The notes beneath the pieces are model-generated. The model saw nothing but the letters and a program-made list of their open reading frames with translations. It had not been told where the DNA came from and did no database searches. Positions 41,147-50,821 of a stretch of DNA of 64,000 bases are shown here, in pieces (positions within the stretch are counted from its first letter, which is position 1; each line of letters starts with the position of its first letter). The DNA lies in the NCBI GenBank assembly GCA_015233015.1, contig JADFYO010000009.1, positions 1 through 64,000 of the forward strand, in the 5' to 3' direction. This DNA is from Nitrospirota bacterium (GTDB lineage: Bacteria; Nitrospirota; Thermodesulfovibrionia; Thermodesulfovibrionales; Magnetobacteriaceae). A program made the translations under genes and the position numbers.

Positions 41147-42715
41147 TTATTCTCGCGCTAATGCCATCGGGTTACGCTTAGCCTTTGGCTGGATTCTAAC
41201 AGCGCCCTCAGCACCGGTCTTAAAGAACGCGATTGCACTTTGCAGCTGTTCGGACTGCGCCTGTAACTCCTCCGATGTGGAGGCCATCTCCTCGGCTGCC
41301 GAGGCGTTTTGCTGGATCACCTGGTCAAGCTGCTGAATGGCCTTGTTTATCTGCTCCGCCCCGGTGTTTTGCTCGTTACTGGCCGCGGTTATCTCTTGTA
41401 CCAGATCAGCCGTTTTTCTTATATCGGGTACTAATTTATTTAACATCGTACCGGCCTGCTCTGCTATATTTACGCTTGAGGACGAGAGTTCGCTTATCTC
41501 ACCCGCTGCCTTTTGACTTCTCTCTGCAAGTTTTCTCACTTCTGAGGCCACAACCGCAAATCCCTTGCCGTGCTCGCCAGCACGAGCCGCTTCTATTGCC
41601 GCATTCAGCGCTAACAGGTTCGTCTGCCTTGCGATTTCCTCTATGATTGAAATCTTGCTTGCTATTTCTTTCATCGCGCTGACGGCCTCTGAAACTGACT
41701 TGCCGCTTTCAAGGGCATCTTTTGCCGACGATGTTGCGATTGCCTCAGTCTGTCTGGAATTGTCAGTGGTTTGTCTGATATTCGACGTCATCTCCTCCAT
41801 TGAAGAGGAAGTCTCCTCGACAGAGGCCGCCTGTTGTGTAGCACCTTCCGATAACTGCTGAGCGCCCGACGAAAGCTGATTGCTTCCTGACGCTACGTTG
41901 TCTGCGGCTGAGCGCACACTGGCTACTATCTCCTTTAATTTCTCTACCATTGTCTTCATTGCCAGCAATATGCCGGTCTCTGACTTCCTGCCGCTGTCAA
42001 ATCTCATAGTTAAATCCCCGTCTGCAACACTTTGCGCTATGTCAGCTATATATTGCGGCTCTCCGCCTAACTGTTTTAGTAATGACATAGTTATCCACAT
42101 AGCAACCGCTATCGCCATGACTACGGCTATTATGGATAAAGATATGATTAAGGTGCGGCCTGCTTTATATGTCTCGTCGGCCAGCCTGACCTTTTTATCC
42201 ATGGATTCTTCCTGGTATTTTTTCAATTTTTCAACGGATTCGAGATAAACAAGCTGCAGAGGCCTTGTCTTTGCCAGGAGAAAGTCCTTTGCTTCGGCTT
42301 GTTTGCCCTCTGCTATAATTTTTATAAACTCTTCCTCGCTCGTAACATATGCTGCCTTCGAATCGTTTATGGCCTTCAATAATGCCTTACCCGATTCACT
42401 TTTAACCAATTGCGAAAGTTTGTCTAATTTGGCGTTAATACCTTTTCTTCTTTCCTGAATCGAGTCCAGTTCTTTCTGAATCAGTTCCTTCTTATCCAAT
42501 ATCAGCACATTACGCGTATGACGGGCTAATTGGAGAATATCTATGCTTATGTCGCCGCAATTAGCTACTTTTTGGAATTCCTCTTTTACTAAATTGGACA
42601 TACCCTCATTAAGATTCTCCAGCCTTGTTATGCCTACAACCGCTATAACCAAAAGCAGAACTACGACAACACCAAACGCCATTCCTAACCTTGTCCCAAT
42701 TTTCATACTTTGCAT
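41147..42715 (-). CDS. Methyl-accepting chemotaxis protein 1 (4-helix-bundle sensor)
   Basis: The 522-residue receptor has two membrane helices (about 10-30 and 188-210) enclosing a periplasmic four-helix-bundle sensor of about 155 residues. A HAMP domain ([22 protein letters not shown]) and the cytoplasmic signalling domain follow. The kinase-contact tip reads [42 protein letters not shown]. Its signalling half is almost identical to those of the next three receptors. GGAGG lies before ATG 42715. The ligand is unknown. Confidence 0.92.
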   Translation of the reverse strand: MQSMKIGTRLGMAFGVVVVLLLVIAVVGITRLENLNEGMSNLVKEEFQKVANCGDISIDILQLARHTRNVLILDKKELIQKELDSIQERRKGINAKLDKLSQLVKSESGKALLKAINDSKAAYVTSEEEFIKIIAEGKQAEAKDFLLAKTRPLQLVYLESVEKLKKYQEESMDKKVRLADETYKAGRTLIISLSIIAVVMAIAVAMWITMSLLKQLGGEPQYIADIAQSVADGDLTMRFDSGRKSETGILLAMKTMVEKLKEIVASVRSAADNVASGSNQLSSGAQQLSEGATQQAASVEETSSSMEEMTSNIRQTTDNSRQTEAIATSSAKDALESGKSVSEAVSAMKEIASKISIIEEIARQTNLLALNAAIEAARAGEHGKGFAVVASEVRKLAERSQKAAGEISELSSSSVNIAEQAGTMLNKLVPDIRKTADLVQEITAASNEQNTGAEQINKAIQQLDQVIQQNASAAEEMASTSEELQAQSEQLQSAIAFFKTGAEGAVRIQPKAKRNPMALARE

Positions 42716-42871
42716 GTTATTTCCTCCAATTCAAATTTTCACTGAGATATTCCCCTGAAAGAGTGGATACATATTTAAGCTACCTCAATTATTATTACAA
42801 AGTCAACGGGGCTTAGCAGCCCTGTTTTGGAATGACTTGGTTATAAAAAACCCTCGATTTGACAAGCCCTG

Positions 42872-42970
42872 CTTCCAGTCTGCTCTCAATGACCAGCCCA
42901 CTACCATGCGTGAAAACAGGTCTATAACAACTGCAAGGTAGAGCCACCCCTCTTTGATACCGAAATACGT
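42872..42970 (-). pseudogene. IS3-family transposase OrfB remnant
   Basis: Read left from 42970, the frame gives [18 protein letters not shown] followed by [10 protein letters not shown], the DDE integrase-core segment around the second conserved aspartate of IS3-family OrfB proteins. About 30 codons are recognisable, and similarity fades on both sides without a start or terminus. It is a relic of the family represented by the intact-looking end at 1-122. Confidence 0.75.
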
Positions 42971-42977
42971 TCATAAA

Positions 42978-43148
42978 TTGAACCATTCTGAGCCTATTGA
43001 ATCATCCTGAGCCTGTAACATCGCCGTTGAGTCTTTACCCCCTGAAAATTGAAGCATCCTGAGCCTGTCGAATCATCCTGAGCCAGCACACGCCGGAGAC
43101 TCGGTCACACTTCATGATGTCGAATCATCCTGAGCCTGTCGAAGGATG
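42978..43148. repeat. Cluster of dispersed CATCCTGAGCCTGTCGAA repeats
   Basis: At least five full or partial copies of GAATCATCCTGAGCCTGTCGAA lie at 42978-43015, 43051-43084 and 43120-43148. The last 29 bases equal the inverse of 2633-2661. Copies appear joined head to tail, sharing the TCGAA junction. Confidence 0.75.
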
Positions 43149-43251
43149 CTCCTTTATTCCACTACTCCACATTTCCTTTTAAATCGGTAACCCTTCGGCA
43201 AGCTCAGGTTTGCTCTATGCCCAACTTATATTTGTCTATTATATCAGACGG

Positions 43252-44823
43252 TCATTCTTGCGCTAATGCCATCGGGTTACGCCTGGCCTTTGGCTGGATT
43301 ATAGCAGAGCCTTCCGCGCCTGTCTTAAAGTACGAGATTGCACTTTGCAGCTGTTCAGACTGCGCCTGTAACTCCTCCGATGTGGAGGCCATCTCCTCGG
43401 CTGCCGAGGCATTTTGCTGGATCACCTGGTCAAGCTGCTGAATTGCCTTGTTTATCTGCTCCGCCCCGGTGTTTTGCTCGTTGCTGGCTGCGGTTATCTC
43501 TTGTACCAGATCAGCCGTTTTCCTTATATCGGGTACTAATTTATTTAACATTGTGCCGGCCTGCTCGGCTATATTTACGCTTGAGGACGAGAGTCCGCTT
43601 ATCTCCCCCGCCGCCTTTTGACTTCTCTCTGCAAGTTTTCTCACTTCTGAGGCAACGACCGCAAATCCCTTGCCGTGTTCTCCTGCTCTTGCCGCTTCTA
43701 TTGCCGCATTCAGCGCTAACAGGTTCGTCTGCCTTGCGATTTCCTCTATGATTGAAATCTTGCTTGCTATTTCTTTCATCGCGCTGACGGCCTCTGAAAC
43801 TGCCTTGCCGCTGACAAGGGCGTCCTTTGCCGCGGTTGTCGAAATTGCCTCAGTCTGTCTGGAATTGTCTGTGGTTTGCCTGATATTCGACGTCATTTCT
43901 TCCATTGAAGACGATGTCTCCTCGATGGAGGCCGCCTGATGTGTAGCGCCTTCCGATAACTGTTGGGCGCCAGATGAAAGCTCGTTGCTGCCCGCCGCTA
44001 CCTGGTCGGCGGCTGTGCGCACGCTGGCGACTATCTCCTTTAATTTCTCTACCATAGACTTCATTGCCAGTAATATGCCGGTCTCCGACTTATGGCCGCT
44101 GTCAAACCTCATCGTCAAATCCCCGTCCGCCACACTCTGCGCGATACTTGCTATATATTGCGGCTCTCCGCCCAGCTGTTTTAGTAACGACATTGTTATC
44201 CACATGGCAATCGCTACAGCAAGGACTACGGCTATTACGGAGAAAGCAATAATTAATGTGCGCGCCTGTTTATATTCCTCTTCGGCTTTCTGGGCATATT
44301 TATCCATATGTTCTTCCTGGTGTTTTTTTAATTTTTCAATAGCTTCGAAATAGGCAGTCTGCAGCGACCGGAGCTTCGTTAAGAGAAAATCCCTTGCTTC
44401 GGCCTGTTTGCCATCTGCAGCAAGTTTCATAAATTCTTCCTGGCCTGGAGCATACAGCGCCCCTGCGTCGGTTATGGCCTTTAGCCCTGCCCTTCCGGAT
44501 TCACTTTTACACAATTTACTAAGTATGTCTATACTGGCGGCAATCTTCTTTTTTGAGTCCTGAATCCTGTCCAGTTCCTTACGTATCTGTTCCTTATTGT
44601 CCAATATCAGCGTATTACGCATAGCACGGGCTATCACGTTAATACTACCCATCAAATCATTGCAAGCCGCTACCTTTGGATAGCCGTCTTTTATTAAATC
44701 TGTTACACCTTTGTTAAGACTGCCAAGGCTACTCATGCCCACAACCGCTACCACTAATAATAAAACTACGACAATACCAAACGCCAGCGCTAACCTTGTC
44801 CCTGTTTTCATGTTTTTCAGCAT
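43252..44823 (-). CDS. Methyl-accepting chemotaxis protein 2 (4-helix-bundle sensor)
   Basis: This 523-residue receptor has the same layout as receptor 1: membrane helix, four-helix-bundle sensor, membrane helix, HAMP and signalling domain. The sensor parts are related but diverged (for example [26 protein letters not shown] against the first gene's [21 protein letters not shown]), while the HAMP and signalling halves are nearly identical, including at DNA level. AGGAG lies before the ATG. It arose by tandem duplication with receptor 1. Confidence 0.92.
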   Translation of the reverse strand: MLKNMKTGTRLALAFGIVVVLLLVVAVVGMSSLGSLNKGVTDLIKDGYPKVAACNDLMGSINVIARAMRNTLILDNKEQIRKELDRIQDSKKKIAASIDILSKLCKSESGRAGLKAITDAGALYAPGQEEFMKLAADGKQAEARDFLLTKLRSLQTAYFEAIEKLKKHQEEHMDKYAQKAEEEYKQARTLIIAFSVIAVVLAVAIAMWITMSLLKQLGGEPQYIASIAQSVADGDLTMRFDSGHKSETGILLAMKSMVEKLKEIVASVRTAADQVAAGSNELSSGAQQLSEGATHQAASIEETSSSMEEMTSNIRQTTDNSRQTEAISTTAAKDALVSGKAVSEAVSAMKEIASKISIIEEIARQTNLLALNAAIEAARAGEHGKGFAVVASEVRKLAERSQKAAGEISGLSSSSVNIAEQAGTMLNKLVPDIRKTADLVQEITAASNEQNTGAEQINKAIQQLDQVIQQNASAAEEMASTSEELQAQSEQLQSAISYFKTGAEGSAIIQPKARRNPMALAQE

Positions 44824-44918
44824 ATTATCTCCTAATCAAATATAACTTTGAAGTATAAAAATACTCCCTGGTCTTATTCTATGCCCAACTTGTATTTGTC
44901 TGTTAAACCTTACTATCA

Positions 44919-46616
44919 TCATTCTATGTGCTCTAATGACATGGGTTTACGTCTGGCCTTTGGCTGAATTCCTGCGGAGCCTTCCGCACCGGTCTTAAAG
45001 AACGAGATTGAGCCTTGCAGCTGTTCGGACTGCGACGATAACTCCTCTGATGTAGAGGCCATCTGCTCGGCGGCTGAGGCGTTTTGCTGGATTACCTGGT
45101 CAAGCTGCTGAATGGCCTTGTTTATCTGCTCCGCCCCGGTGTTTTGCTCGTTACTGGCCGCGGTTATCTCTTGTACCAGATCGGCGGTCTTTCTTATATC
45201 CGGCACTAATTTATTCAACATTGTGCCAGCCTTCTCGGCTATACTCACGCTTGAGGCGGATAGTTCGCCTATCTCACCCGCCGCTTTTTGGCTGCGTTCT
45301 GCAAGTTTTCTCACTTCTGAGGCCACAACGGCAAATCCCTTGCCGTGTTCTCCGGCACGAGCCGCTTCTATTGCCGCGTTCAGCGCTAACAGGTTGGTCT
45401 GCCTGGCTATTTCCTCTATGATAGAAATCCTGCTTGCTATCTCTTTCATCGCGATGACGGCCTCTGAAACTGATTTACCACTTTCAAGGGCATCTTTTGC
45501 CGCCGAGGTTGCGATTGCCTCAGTCTGCCTGGAATTGTCTGTGGTTTGTCTGATATTCGATGTCATCTCCTCCACTGAAGACGATGTCTCCTCTATCGAG
45601 GCCGCCTGTTGTATCGCACCTTCCGATAACTGCCGGGCGCCCGACGAAAGCTCGTTGCTTCCTGCCGCTACGTTGTCGGCGGCTGAGCGCACACTGGCCA
45701 CTACCTCCTTCAATTTCCCGACCATATTGTTCATACTGCAGGCAAGCATCCCTATATCGTCTTGCGTCTTTGCCTCTACTCCGACCGTAAGGTCTCCATC
45801 AGACACCTTGCCTATCAGCTCTCTTATCTCTTTCACAGGATTCATAGCAAGGCGTTTTATCAGTAAATATATTATTGTCAAAACAATCGCAGTTATTATA
45901 GTACCAAAAAGGATAGTCTTCTTCAACGAAGACGATACGACTTCCTGCATCGGTTTCAAATCGGCAATGATCTCAAACCCGCCATGCTGTTCGCCAACTT
46001 TCCATCCTTCCATTTTAATCCCTATCGGGTCATATCCTTTTCCTGCCGGATAGTCGCTCTCCACACCATGGCACAGCATACATTCAGCACCTAAGACGAC
46101 AGCCCTCATATATCTGAGCACATTGGCCTCTTTGTCTATCATCCATGTGTCTGTTTGTTTTTCTGAGTCCATTTTCTGAAGCATGGTTTTTTCTACCGGC
46201 GTTGCCTCATTATTTTTATTTCTGGCCTGAACTTTGACTACTCTGAAGTTATAACCGGCCTCTGTGGACTTCGCCGCCGCAATCTTCCAACCCGCAACCA
46301 CAGGGATTGTATTGTAATAATCCGCTGTCCTCACCCTTTCTATTATTGCTTCAGGGGTAGTCACACCAGCAAGTTTTTCCTTCAAGTCAGCCATCAGGCG
46401 TGGTTCGTCGAAGGATTTATTTACCCTCAGGGCAGCAACATAGTTTCTCGCGCTTTCTGCCTCGATGGTTATCGCTTTGGCCTTCATAACTAAGGCATTT
46501 TGAGCGTCTTTTTCTATAATGTCCTTAATAAAAACAAAATTAACCGCATAACTGACAATAAAGCTTATTGCTACTGCAATTAATACCTTTGTACCGAAAT
46601 TTATTTTACTCATCAT
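44919..46616 (-). CDS. Methyl-accepting chemotaxis protein 3 with haem c (DUF3365) sensor
   Basis: The 565-residue receptor has a periplasmic DUF3365/Tll0287-like sensor (about 35-225) carrying a c-type haem site CMLCH at 179-183. A second membrane helix (about 235-255), a HAMP-type linker and the shared signalling domain follow. A covalent haem suggests sensing of redox state or of a gas such as O2, NO or CO, and by family analogy this is plausible. The signalling half is nearly identical to those of its neighbours, while the sensor is unrelated to theirs. Confidence 0.92.
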   Translation of the reverse strand: MMSKINFGTKVLIAVAISFIVSYAVNFVFIKDIIEKDAQNALVMKAKAITIEAESARNYVAALRVNKSFDEPRLMADLKEKLAGVTTPEAIIERVRTADYYNTIPVVAGWKIAAAKSTEAGYNFRVVKVQARNKNNEATPVEKTMLQKMDSEKQTDTWMIDKEANVLRYMRAVVLGAECMLCHGVESDYPAGKGYDPIGIKMEGWKVGEQHGGFEIIADLKPMQEVVSSSLKKTILFGTIITAIVLTIIYLLIKRLAMNPVKEIRELIGKVSDGDLTVGVEAKTQDDIGMLACSMNNMVGKLKEVVASVRSAADNVAAGSNELSSGARQLSEGAIQQAASIEETSSSVEEMTSNIRQTTDNSRQTEAIATSAAKDALESGKSVSEAVIAMKEIASRISIIEEIARQTNLLALNAAIEAARAGEHGKGFAVVASEVRKLAERSQKAAGEIGELSASSVSIAEKAGTMLNKLVPDIRKTADLVQEITAASNEQNTGAEQINKAIQQLDQVIQQNASAAEQMASTSEELSSQSEQLQGSISFFKTGAEGSAGIQPKARRKPMSLEHIE

Positions 46617-46646
46617 TGCCAGCCTCCTTGTTCATTTAGATGCTTG

Positions 46647-48335
46647 TTAATATCTTTCAAAGTCGCTGTCGTCAGCATGGTCACCCCTGTCTTCTAAATT
46701 AAGGACTTTGCCTTTGACCGGCGCGACAACGCGGGCGGGCGTGGCTGCCTTTCCATGAGCAGTGTCTGTGTGTGCTAATGCAATGGGTTTACGCATGGCC
46801 TTTGGCTGAATCCTAGCAGCGCCTTGCGCACCGGTCTTAAAGAACGCGATTGAGCCTTGCAGCTGTTCGGACTGCGACGACAACTCCTCCGATGTGGAAG
46901 CCATCTGCTCGGCGGCTGAGGCGTTTTGCTGGATTACCTGGTCAAGCTGCTGAATGGCCTTGTTTATCTGCTCCGCCCCGGTGTTTTGCTCGTTGCTGGC
47001 CGCGGTTATCTCTTGTACTAAGTCCGCAGTCTTTCTTATATCTGGTACTAATTTATTTAACATTGTGCCGGCCTTCTCGGCAATACTCACGCTTGATGCT
47101 GAGAGTTCGCCTATCTCACCTGCCGCTTTTTGACTGCGCTCTGCAAGTTTTCTCACTTCTGAGGCCACAACCGCAAATCCCTTGCCATGTTCTCCGGCTC
47201 TTGCCGCTTCTATTGCCGCGTTTAGCGCTAACAGGTTCGTCTGTCTTGCGATTTCCTCTATGATAGAAATCTTGCTTGCTATTTCTTTCATCGCAACGAC
47301 GGCCTCTGAAACTGATTTACCGCTTTCAAGGGCATCTTTTGCCGCCGAGGTTGCGATTGCCTCAGTCTGCCTGGAATTGTCTGTGGTTTGTCTGATATTG
47401 GAGGTCATCTCTTCCATTGAGGACGATGTCTCCTCGATGGAGGCCGCCTGTTCTGTAGCGCCTTCCGATAACTGCCGGGAGCCCGACGAAAGTTCGTTGC
47501 TGCCCGCCGCTACATTGTCGGCGGCTGTGCGCACACTGGCCACTATCTCCTTTAATTTCTCTACCATAGACTTCATTGCCAGCAATATGCCGGTCTCTGA
47601 CTTCCTGCCGGTCTCAAACCTCATCGTCAAATCCCCTTCTGCCACACTCTGCACGATACCTGCTATATAATGAGGTTCTCCGCCTAACTCTTTTAGAAGA
47701 GTGGTTCTTATCCATAAAGATATAATAGTAACCAAAAGCATAATGGCAACCCCAAAGCTGATTATCCTGACTTTGGCTTTATGCACGGCAGGGGCAGAGG
47801 CAGCGGTTACTTTATCGCTTTGCTTTTGTTGAATATCAATAAGTTTACTCAGGAGTTTAACGCTTCCCGCCCCTGAGATAAGGATTGTTTTAGAGCGAAA
47901 TTCGGCAGCTTCCTGTGTTTTTCCTGCCTCCATTAAAGTAAACCACTTAGGGCGCGCCTCCTTGTATTGGGCGAAGGTATCCGTCATCTCCTTTAGTGCG
48001 GCCTTCGCTTCGTCATTTAGCAGCGTAGCTGAATAGAGTTCCAGCCCTTCTTCTACGGCTTTAATCCACTTTGAGCTTTCATCGATTATTTTCCCCCGTG
48101 AGGCAGGGTCAGGGACGGCGAGGTATTGAGAGATGCCGAAACGAAGCTGCCACATGGCATTCTGAGCGTCGGCAAGCGCCCGTCCGGCAATAACTCCGTC
48201 TGTGCTTATCTCATCGATTGACAAGGATAACCCTTCAATACCCATGTACCCTAAAACACATATGACAGCAGTCAAAACTACCGTTACACCTGCCAACAAT
48301 GACATCTTTGCAGAAACGCCCATTTTCCCTATCAT
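46647..48335 (-). CDS. Methyl-accepting chemotaxis protein 4 with charged C-terminal tail
   Basis: The 562-residue receptor has a four-helix-bundle-type periplasmic sensor between two membrane helices, then HAMP and the shared signalling domain. It has an extra C-terminal tail of about 40 residues ending DDSDFERY, which the other three lack and which may tether methylation enzymes. I chose ATG 48335 because GGGAGGA lies at a good distance. The ATG at 48341 is too close to it, and the reading from 48404 adds an unlikely leader. Confidence 0.9.
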   Translation of the reverse strand: MIGKMGVSAKMSLLAGVTVVLTAVICVLGYMGIEGLSLSIDEISTDGVIAGRALADAQNAMWQLRFGISQYLAVPDPASRGKIIDESSKWIKAVEEGLELYSATLLNDEAKAALKEMTDTFAQYKEARPKWFTLMEAGKTQEAAEFRSKTILISGAGSVKLLSKLIDIQQKQSDKVTAASAPAVHKAKVRIISFGVAIMLLVTIISLWIRTTLLKELGGEPHYIAGIVQSVAEGDLTMRFETGRKSETGILLAMKSMVEKLKEIVASVRTAADNVAAGSNELSSGSRQLSEGATEQAASIEETSSSMEEMTSNIRQTTDNSRQTEAIATSAAKDALESGKSVSEAVVAMKEIASKISIIEEIARQTNLLALNAAIEAARAGEHGKGFAVVASEVRKLAERSQKAAGEIGELSASSVSIAEKAGTMLNKLVPDIRKTADLVQEITAASNEQNTGAEQINKAIQQLDQVIQQNASAAEQMASTSEELSSQSEQLQGSIAFFKTGAQGAARIQPKAMRKPIALAHTDTAHGKAATPARVVAPVKGKVLNLEDRGDHADDSDFERY

Positions 48336-48425
48336 TTTCATTCCTCCCAGAATCGTTATGATACAGGAATTATACCATTTATCGCCGACACTTACAACAC
48401 TCATGTAACATCAGTTATCGACAAT

Positions 48426-49727
48426 CTAAACGCACAGTTTTTTTGCTATGATTGACGCGTTTTGACCGCCGAATCCGAAGGAGTTTGAAATGGCCGCTCG
48501 CACTGTCTTTGAGCGTTTGATAAGCGGTACATAGTCGAGGCCGCATTTCGGGTCGGGATGCGTCAGGTTTATCGTGGGGTGTATCTGGTCGGTTGCAACG
48601 CTCAGAACGGTAAAGATAAACTCCGGTCCGCCTGAGGCCGCCAATAAGTGGCCTATCATGGATTTGCTTGAGCTGACGGCAATGTCTTTGGCGCGATCTT
48701 TAAAGAGCCTCATAACTGCCGCGGTCTCTGCCTCGTCGTTTAGCCTTGTGCTCGTGCCGTGGGCATTAATATAGTCTATGGCGTCAGTCCCCATTGCGGC
48801 GTCTTTGAGGGCGGCGCGCATGGAGGCCTCTGCCCCGGAGCCGTCGGGAATGGGGGCGGTCACCTGATATGCATCCATAGAGGAGCCATAACCTGCCGCC
48901 TCGGCGTATATATGAGAGCCTCTTTTTATGGCATGGTCATACTCTTCGAGGATAACTATTCCCGCTCCTTCACCCATTATCAGGCCGGAGCGCTTTCTGT
49001 CAAACGGGCGGCACAACTGCGTAACGTTTTCAGAGCCAGTACATGCCGCCTGCAAGAGGACGAAAAAGACAAGCCCGACAGGGTTTATCATCGAATCCGC
49101 CCCTCCAGCGGCTACTACATCTGCCTCACCGGCTCTAATAATCCTGAAGGCGGTGCCAATGGCCTGAGTGGCAGAGGCACAGGCCGTAGTAATTGTTGCA
49201 TTCGGGCCGAAAAGGGAAAATCTCCGTGCTATCACCGCCGCGGCTCGGTTAGAGTTATTTCTTATAATGGAATCACCGCAAACACGATTGACTTCCTTTG
49301 AAAACCCCGGCAGGTCAAACTCGCCGCCATTTGTCCAGCGCGCTATATCCTCGAGCCGGTTAATACCCAACCCCGCGGCAAGGACTGCCCCGTAACGCTC
49401 ACGCTGACCGGCGGGATTAATCAGTCCGGCATCAACCAATGCCTTTTGGGCAGCCCAGAGGGTAAACATCGTACGCCTTTCAAGCATCGAGGCAGGCTCT
49501 TCAGGGAATTCATCGATAATGCGGCCCCAGTCCCTGTCGTTAACAGCGGCAACGGCCTGTACGGGGCAGCTTAAGGCGCCGGGAAGCGCCATTCTGCTGG
49601 CAAGGCGCGCAACGCCTGAGACGCCAGCAAGGGCATTCTCCCAGTTCCCGGTGACTTCCAGCCCCAGCGCAGTAACCATGCCAAGACCGGTTACTACGAC
49701 CCGTCTATCGGCTGTCGAACTCACCAC
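48426..49727 (-). CDS. Beta-ketoacyl-ACP synthase (FabF-like, active triad intact)
   Basis: The 433-residue thiolase-fold enzyme condenses malonyl-ACP with an acyl chain. The catalytic set is complete: Cys183 in TTACASATQ, His in NAHGTST (about 335), Lys in SSSKSMIGH and His in the same segment (about 370). Its sequence is FabF-like but not a housekeeping FabF context. The start is GTG at 49727, or the GTG right after it. It overlaps the dehydratase gene by 23 bases and belongs to a small ketosynthase-dehydratase-ketosynthase group. Confidence 0.88.
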   Translation of the reverse strand: MVSSTADRRVVVTGLGMVTALGLEVTGNWENALAGVSGVARLASRMALPGALSCPVQAVAAVNDRDWGRIIDEFPEEPASMLERRTMFTLWAAQKALVDAGLINPAGQRERYGAVLAAGLGINRLEDIARWTNGGEFDLPGFSKEVNRVCGDSIIRNNSNRAAAVIARRFSLFGPNATITTACASATQAIGTAFRIIRAGEADVVAAGGADSMINPVGLVFFVLLQAACTGSENVTQLCRPFDRKRSGLIMGEGAGIVILEEYDHAIKRGSHIYAEAAGYGSSMDAYQVTAPIPDGSGAEASMRAALKDAAMGTDAIDYINAHGTSTRLNDEAETAAVMRLFKDRAKDIAVSSSKSMIGHLLAASGGPEFIFTVLSVATDQIHPTINLTHPDPKCGLDYVPLIKRSKTVRAAISNSFGFGGQNASIIAKKLCV

Positions 49728-50163
49728 TTTTTATGCCGCTGTAGTAGCAAAACCGCCGACGTAGTTCTTCAGGGTCTATCTTATCGAAATGGCTGTAAAT
49801 TATCCTGCCTGCGGACGCAACCTTCTCTCCGTCTATAAACATCGCGGCAGCACCGAGGGTGTCACGCTTCGAGGTAGAGGTGATCTCTCCATAGATTTCA
49901 GCTTTAAAGCCGGGCCTCAGGCGCGATGGGATTTTTGCCCCTTCTACCAGTGTCAATACCGGTGAGAGAGTAAAGTCGTGGGAGTATATAACGAGCCAGC
50001 CCAGGAGCTGAGCCATTGCCTCGATGAAGATAACGCCCGGCGCAAGGGCCTCTTTTTCGAAATGCCCGCGCAGGAATTCCTCAGAAAGGGAAAAGGTCTT
50101 AATGCCGGTTATTGCCTTGCCTTTTTCTATTCTGGTTACGCTGTCGTAGAATAAAAATCTCAT
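49705..50163 (-). CDS. FabA/FabZ-like 3-hydroxyacyl-ACP dehydratase
   Basis: This 152-residue hot-dog-fold protein has the FabZ-type active segment LRGHFEKEALAPGVIFIEAMAQLLGW, with the catalytic His and the later Glu both present. It would remove water from 3-hydroxyacyl chains made by the ketosynthase downstream, leaving double bonds as in polyene synthesis. It overlaps the ketosynthase gene by 23 bases. Confidence 0.82.
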   Translation of the reverse strand: MRFLFYDSVTRIEKGKAITGIKTFSLSEEFLRGHFEKEALAPGVIFIEAMAQLLGWLVIYSHDFTLSPVLTLVEGAKIPSRLRPGFKAEIYGEITSTSKRDTLGAAAMFIDGEKVASAGRIIYSHFDKIDPEELRRRFCYYSGIKSGEFDSR

Positions 50164-50204
50164 TTATTAAACCGCCTGTGTTAAACCGCCCGTCTTATTA
50201 ATTG

Positions 50205-50294
50205 GCTCATTCCACTCGTTCGACAATGAGCGACGCTGCCTGACCCTCATAACTGTGACAGTTAATCATAACCATGTCGATCTGCTTTTGTAAA
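50205..50294 (-). pseudogene. Duplicated 3' tail of the chain-length-factor-like ketosynthase gene
   Basis: These 90 bases match 50820-50909, the 3' end of the ketosynthase gene, at about 88-90%. Read on the minus strand they encode MVMINCHSYEGQAASLIVE and a stop in the same place, with mostly synonymous or conservative changes. No start or upstream body remains. It is a relic of a duplicated ketosynthase gene, now on the other side of the HicB gene. Confidence 0.8.
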
Positions 50295-50310
50295 TGAATT
50301 TATTTTTAAC

Positions 50311-50339
50311 TTGATAATACACCGTATATAGTGTATAAC
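50311..50339 (+). promoter_or_regulatory. HicB promoter with palindromic operator
   Basis: TTGATA (50311-50316) and TATAAC (50334-50339) are separated by 17 bases. Between and over them lies a perfect inverted repeat, ATACAC-N8-GTGTAT (50317-50336). This is what autorepression by the DNA-binding HicB product would require. GAAGGAGG follows at the proper distance before the ATG at 50362. Confidence 0.72.
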
Positions 50340-50361
50340 ATCAGCGGGAAGGAGGATTAAA

Positions 50362-50796
50362 ATGAACAGGCTGAGCTATCCTGCAATTATAGAATATATT
50401 GCAGAAGATGAGAATTTTACAGTAGAGTTCCCGGATTTGGTGGGCTGTATAACATATGGCGATACTTTAGAGGCAGCAAAGAACTACGCAAAAGAAGTGT
50501 TATCAGCCTTTTTGGCATCCATGTTCGATAATGGATTTAAGATTCCAGAGCCATCGGATATTAAAGGGGAAAATGTATATCTGATTGAGCCGGAACCATA
50601 TGCTTCAGTCCCAATACTTCTCAGGAAATTAAGGCATGAATTCGGTTATAGTCAGATAGATGTATCAAAAAGACTGGGGATTGCTTATCAGGTTTATCAA
50701 AAATTAGAAAATCCAAATAAATGCAATCCGACAGTTAAAACGCTGGAGAAAATTGCCGGCATTTACAACAAGCGTTTACATTTAGAAATTGCATGA
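50362..50796 (+). CDS. hicB: HicB-type antitoxin with C-terminal HTH, no HicA partner
   Basis: The 144-residue protein has an N-terminal HicB partial RNase H fold (YPAIIEYIAEDENFTVEFPDLVGC, about 5-60) and a C-terminal XRE-type helix-turn-helix (about 82-140, YSQIDVSKRLGIAYQVYQKLE). HicB proteins block HicA mRNA interferases and repress their own operon. No HicA-sized gene lies before or after it here, so it is solitary, perhaps a relic or an independent regulator. It sits on the plus strand inside the minus-strand ketosynthase group. Confidence 0.85.
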   Translation: MNRLSYPAIIEYIAEDENFTVEFPDLVGCITYGDTLEAAKNYAKEVLSAFLASMFDNGFKIPEPSDIKGENVYLIEPEPYASVPILLRKLRHEFGYSQIDVSKRLGIAYQVYQKLENPNKCNPTVKTLEKIAGIYNKRLHLEIA

Positions 50797-50821
50797 TATG
50801 TAATAAGTCCTGCAAATCAGC

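Larger units (their letters stand above)
42716..43251. other. Intergenic region with IS3 transposase relic and dispersed repeats
   Basis: A 536-base gap between chemoreceptor genes 1 and 2. It contains a decayed IS3 transposase fragment (42872-42970) and several copies of the CATCCTGAGCCTGTCGAA repeat (42978-43148). The promoter of receptor gene 1 should lie near 42720-42800, where the sequence is AT-rich. Confidence 0.65.

Noticed and set aside
45112-46053. A 313-codon open frame on the plus strand opposite chemoreceptor 3.
   Set aside because: Similar antisense frames occur opposite all four receptors because their signalling halves are nearly identical. It is a codon-usage shadow.
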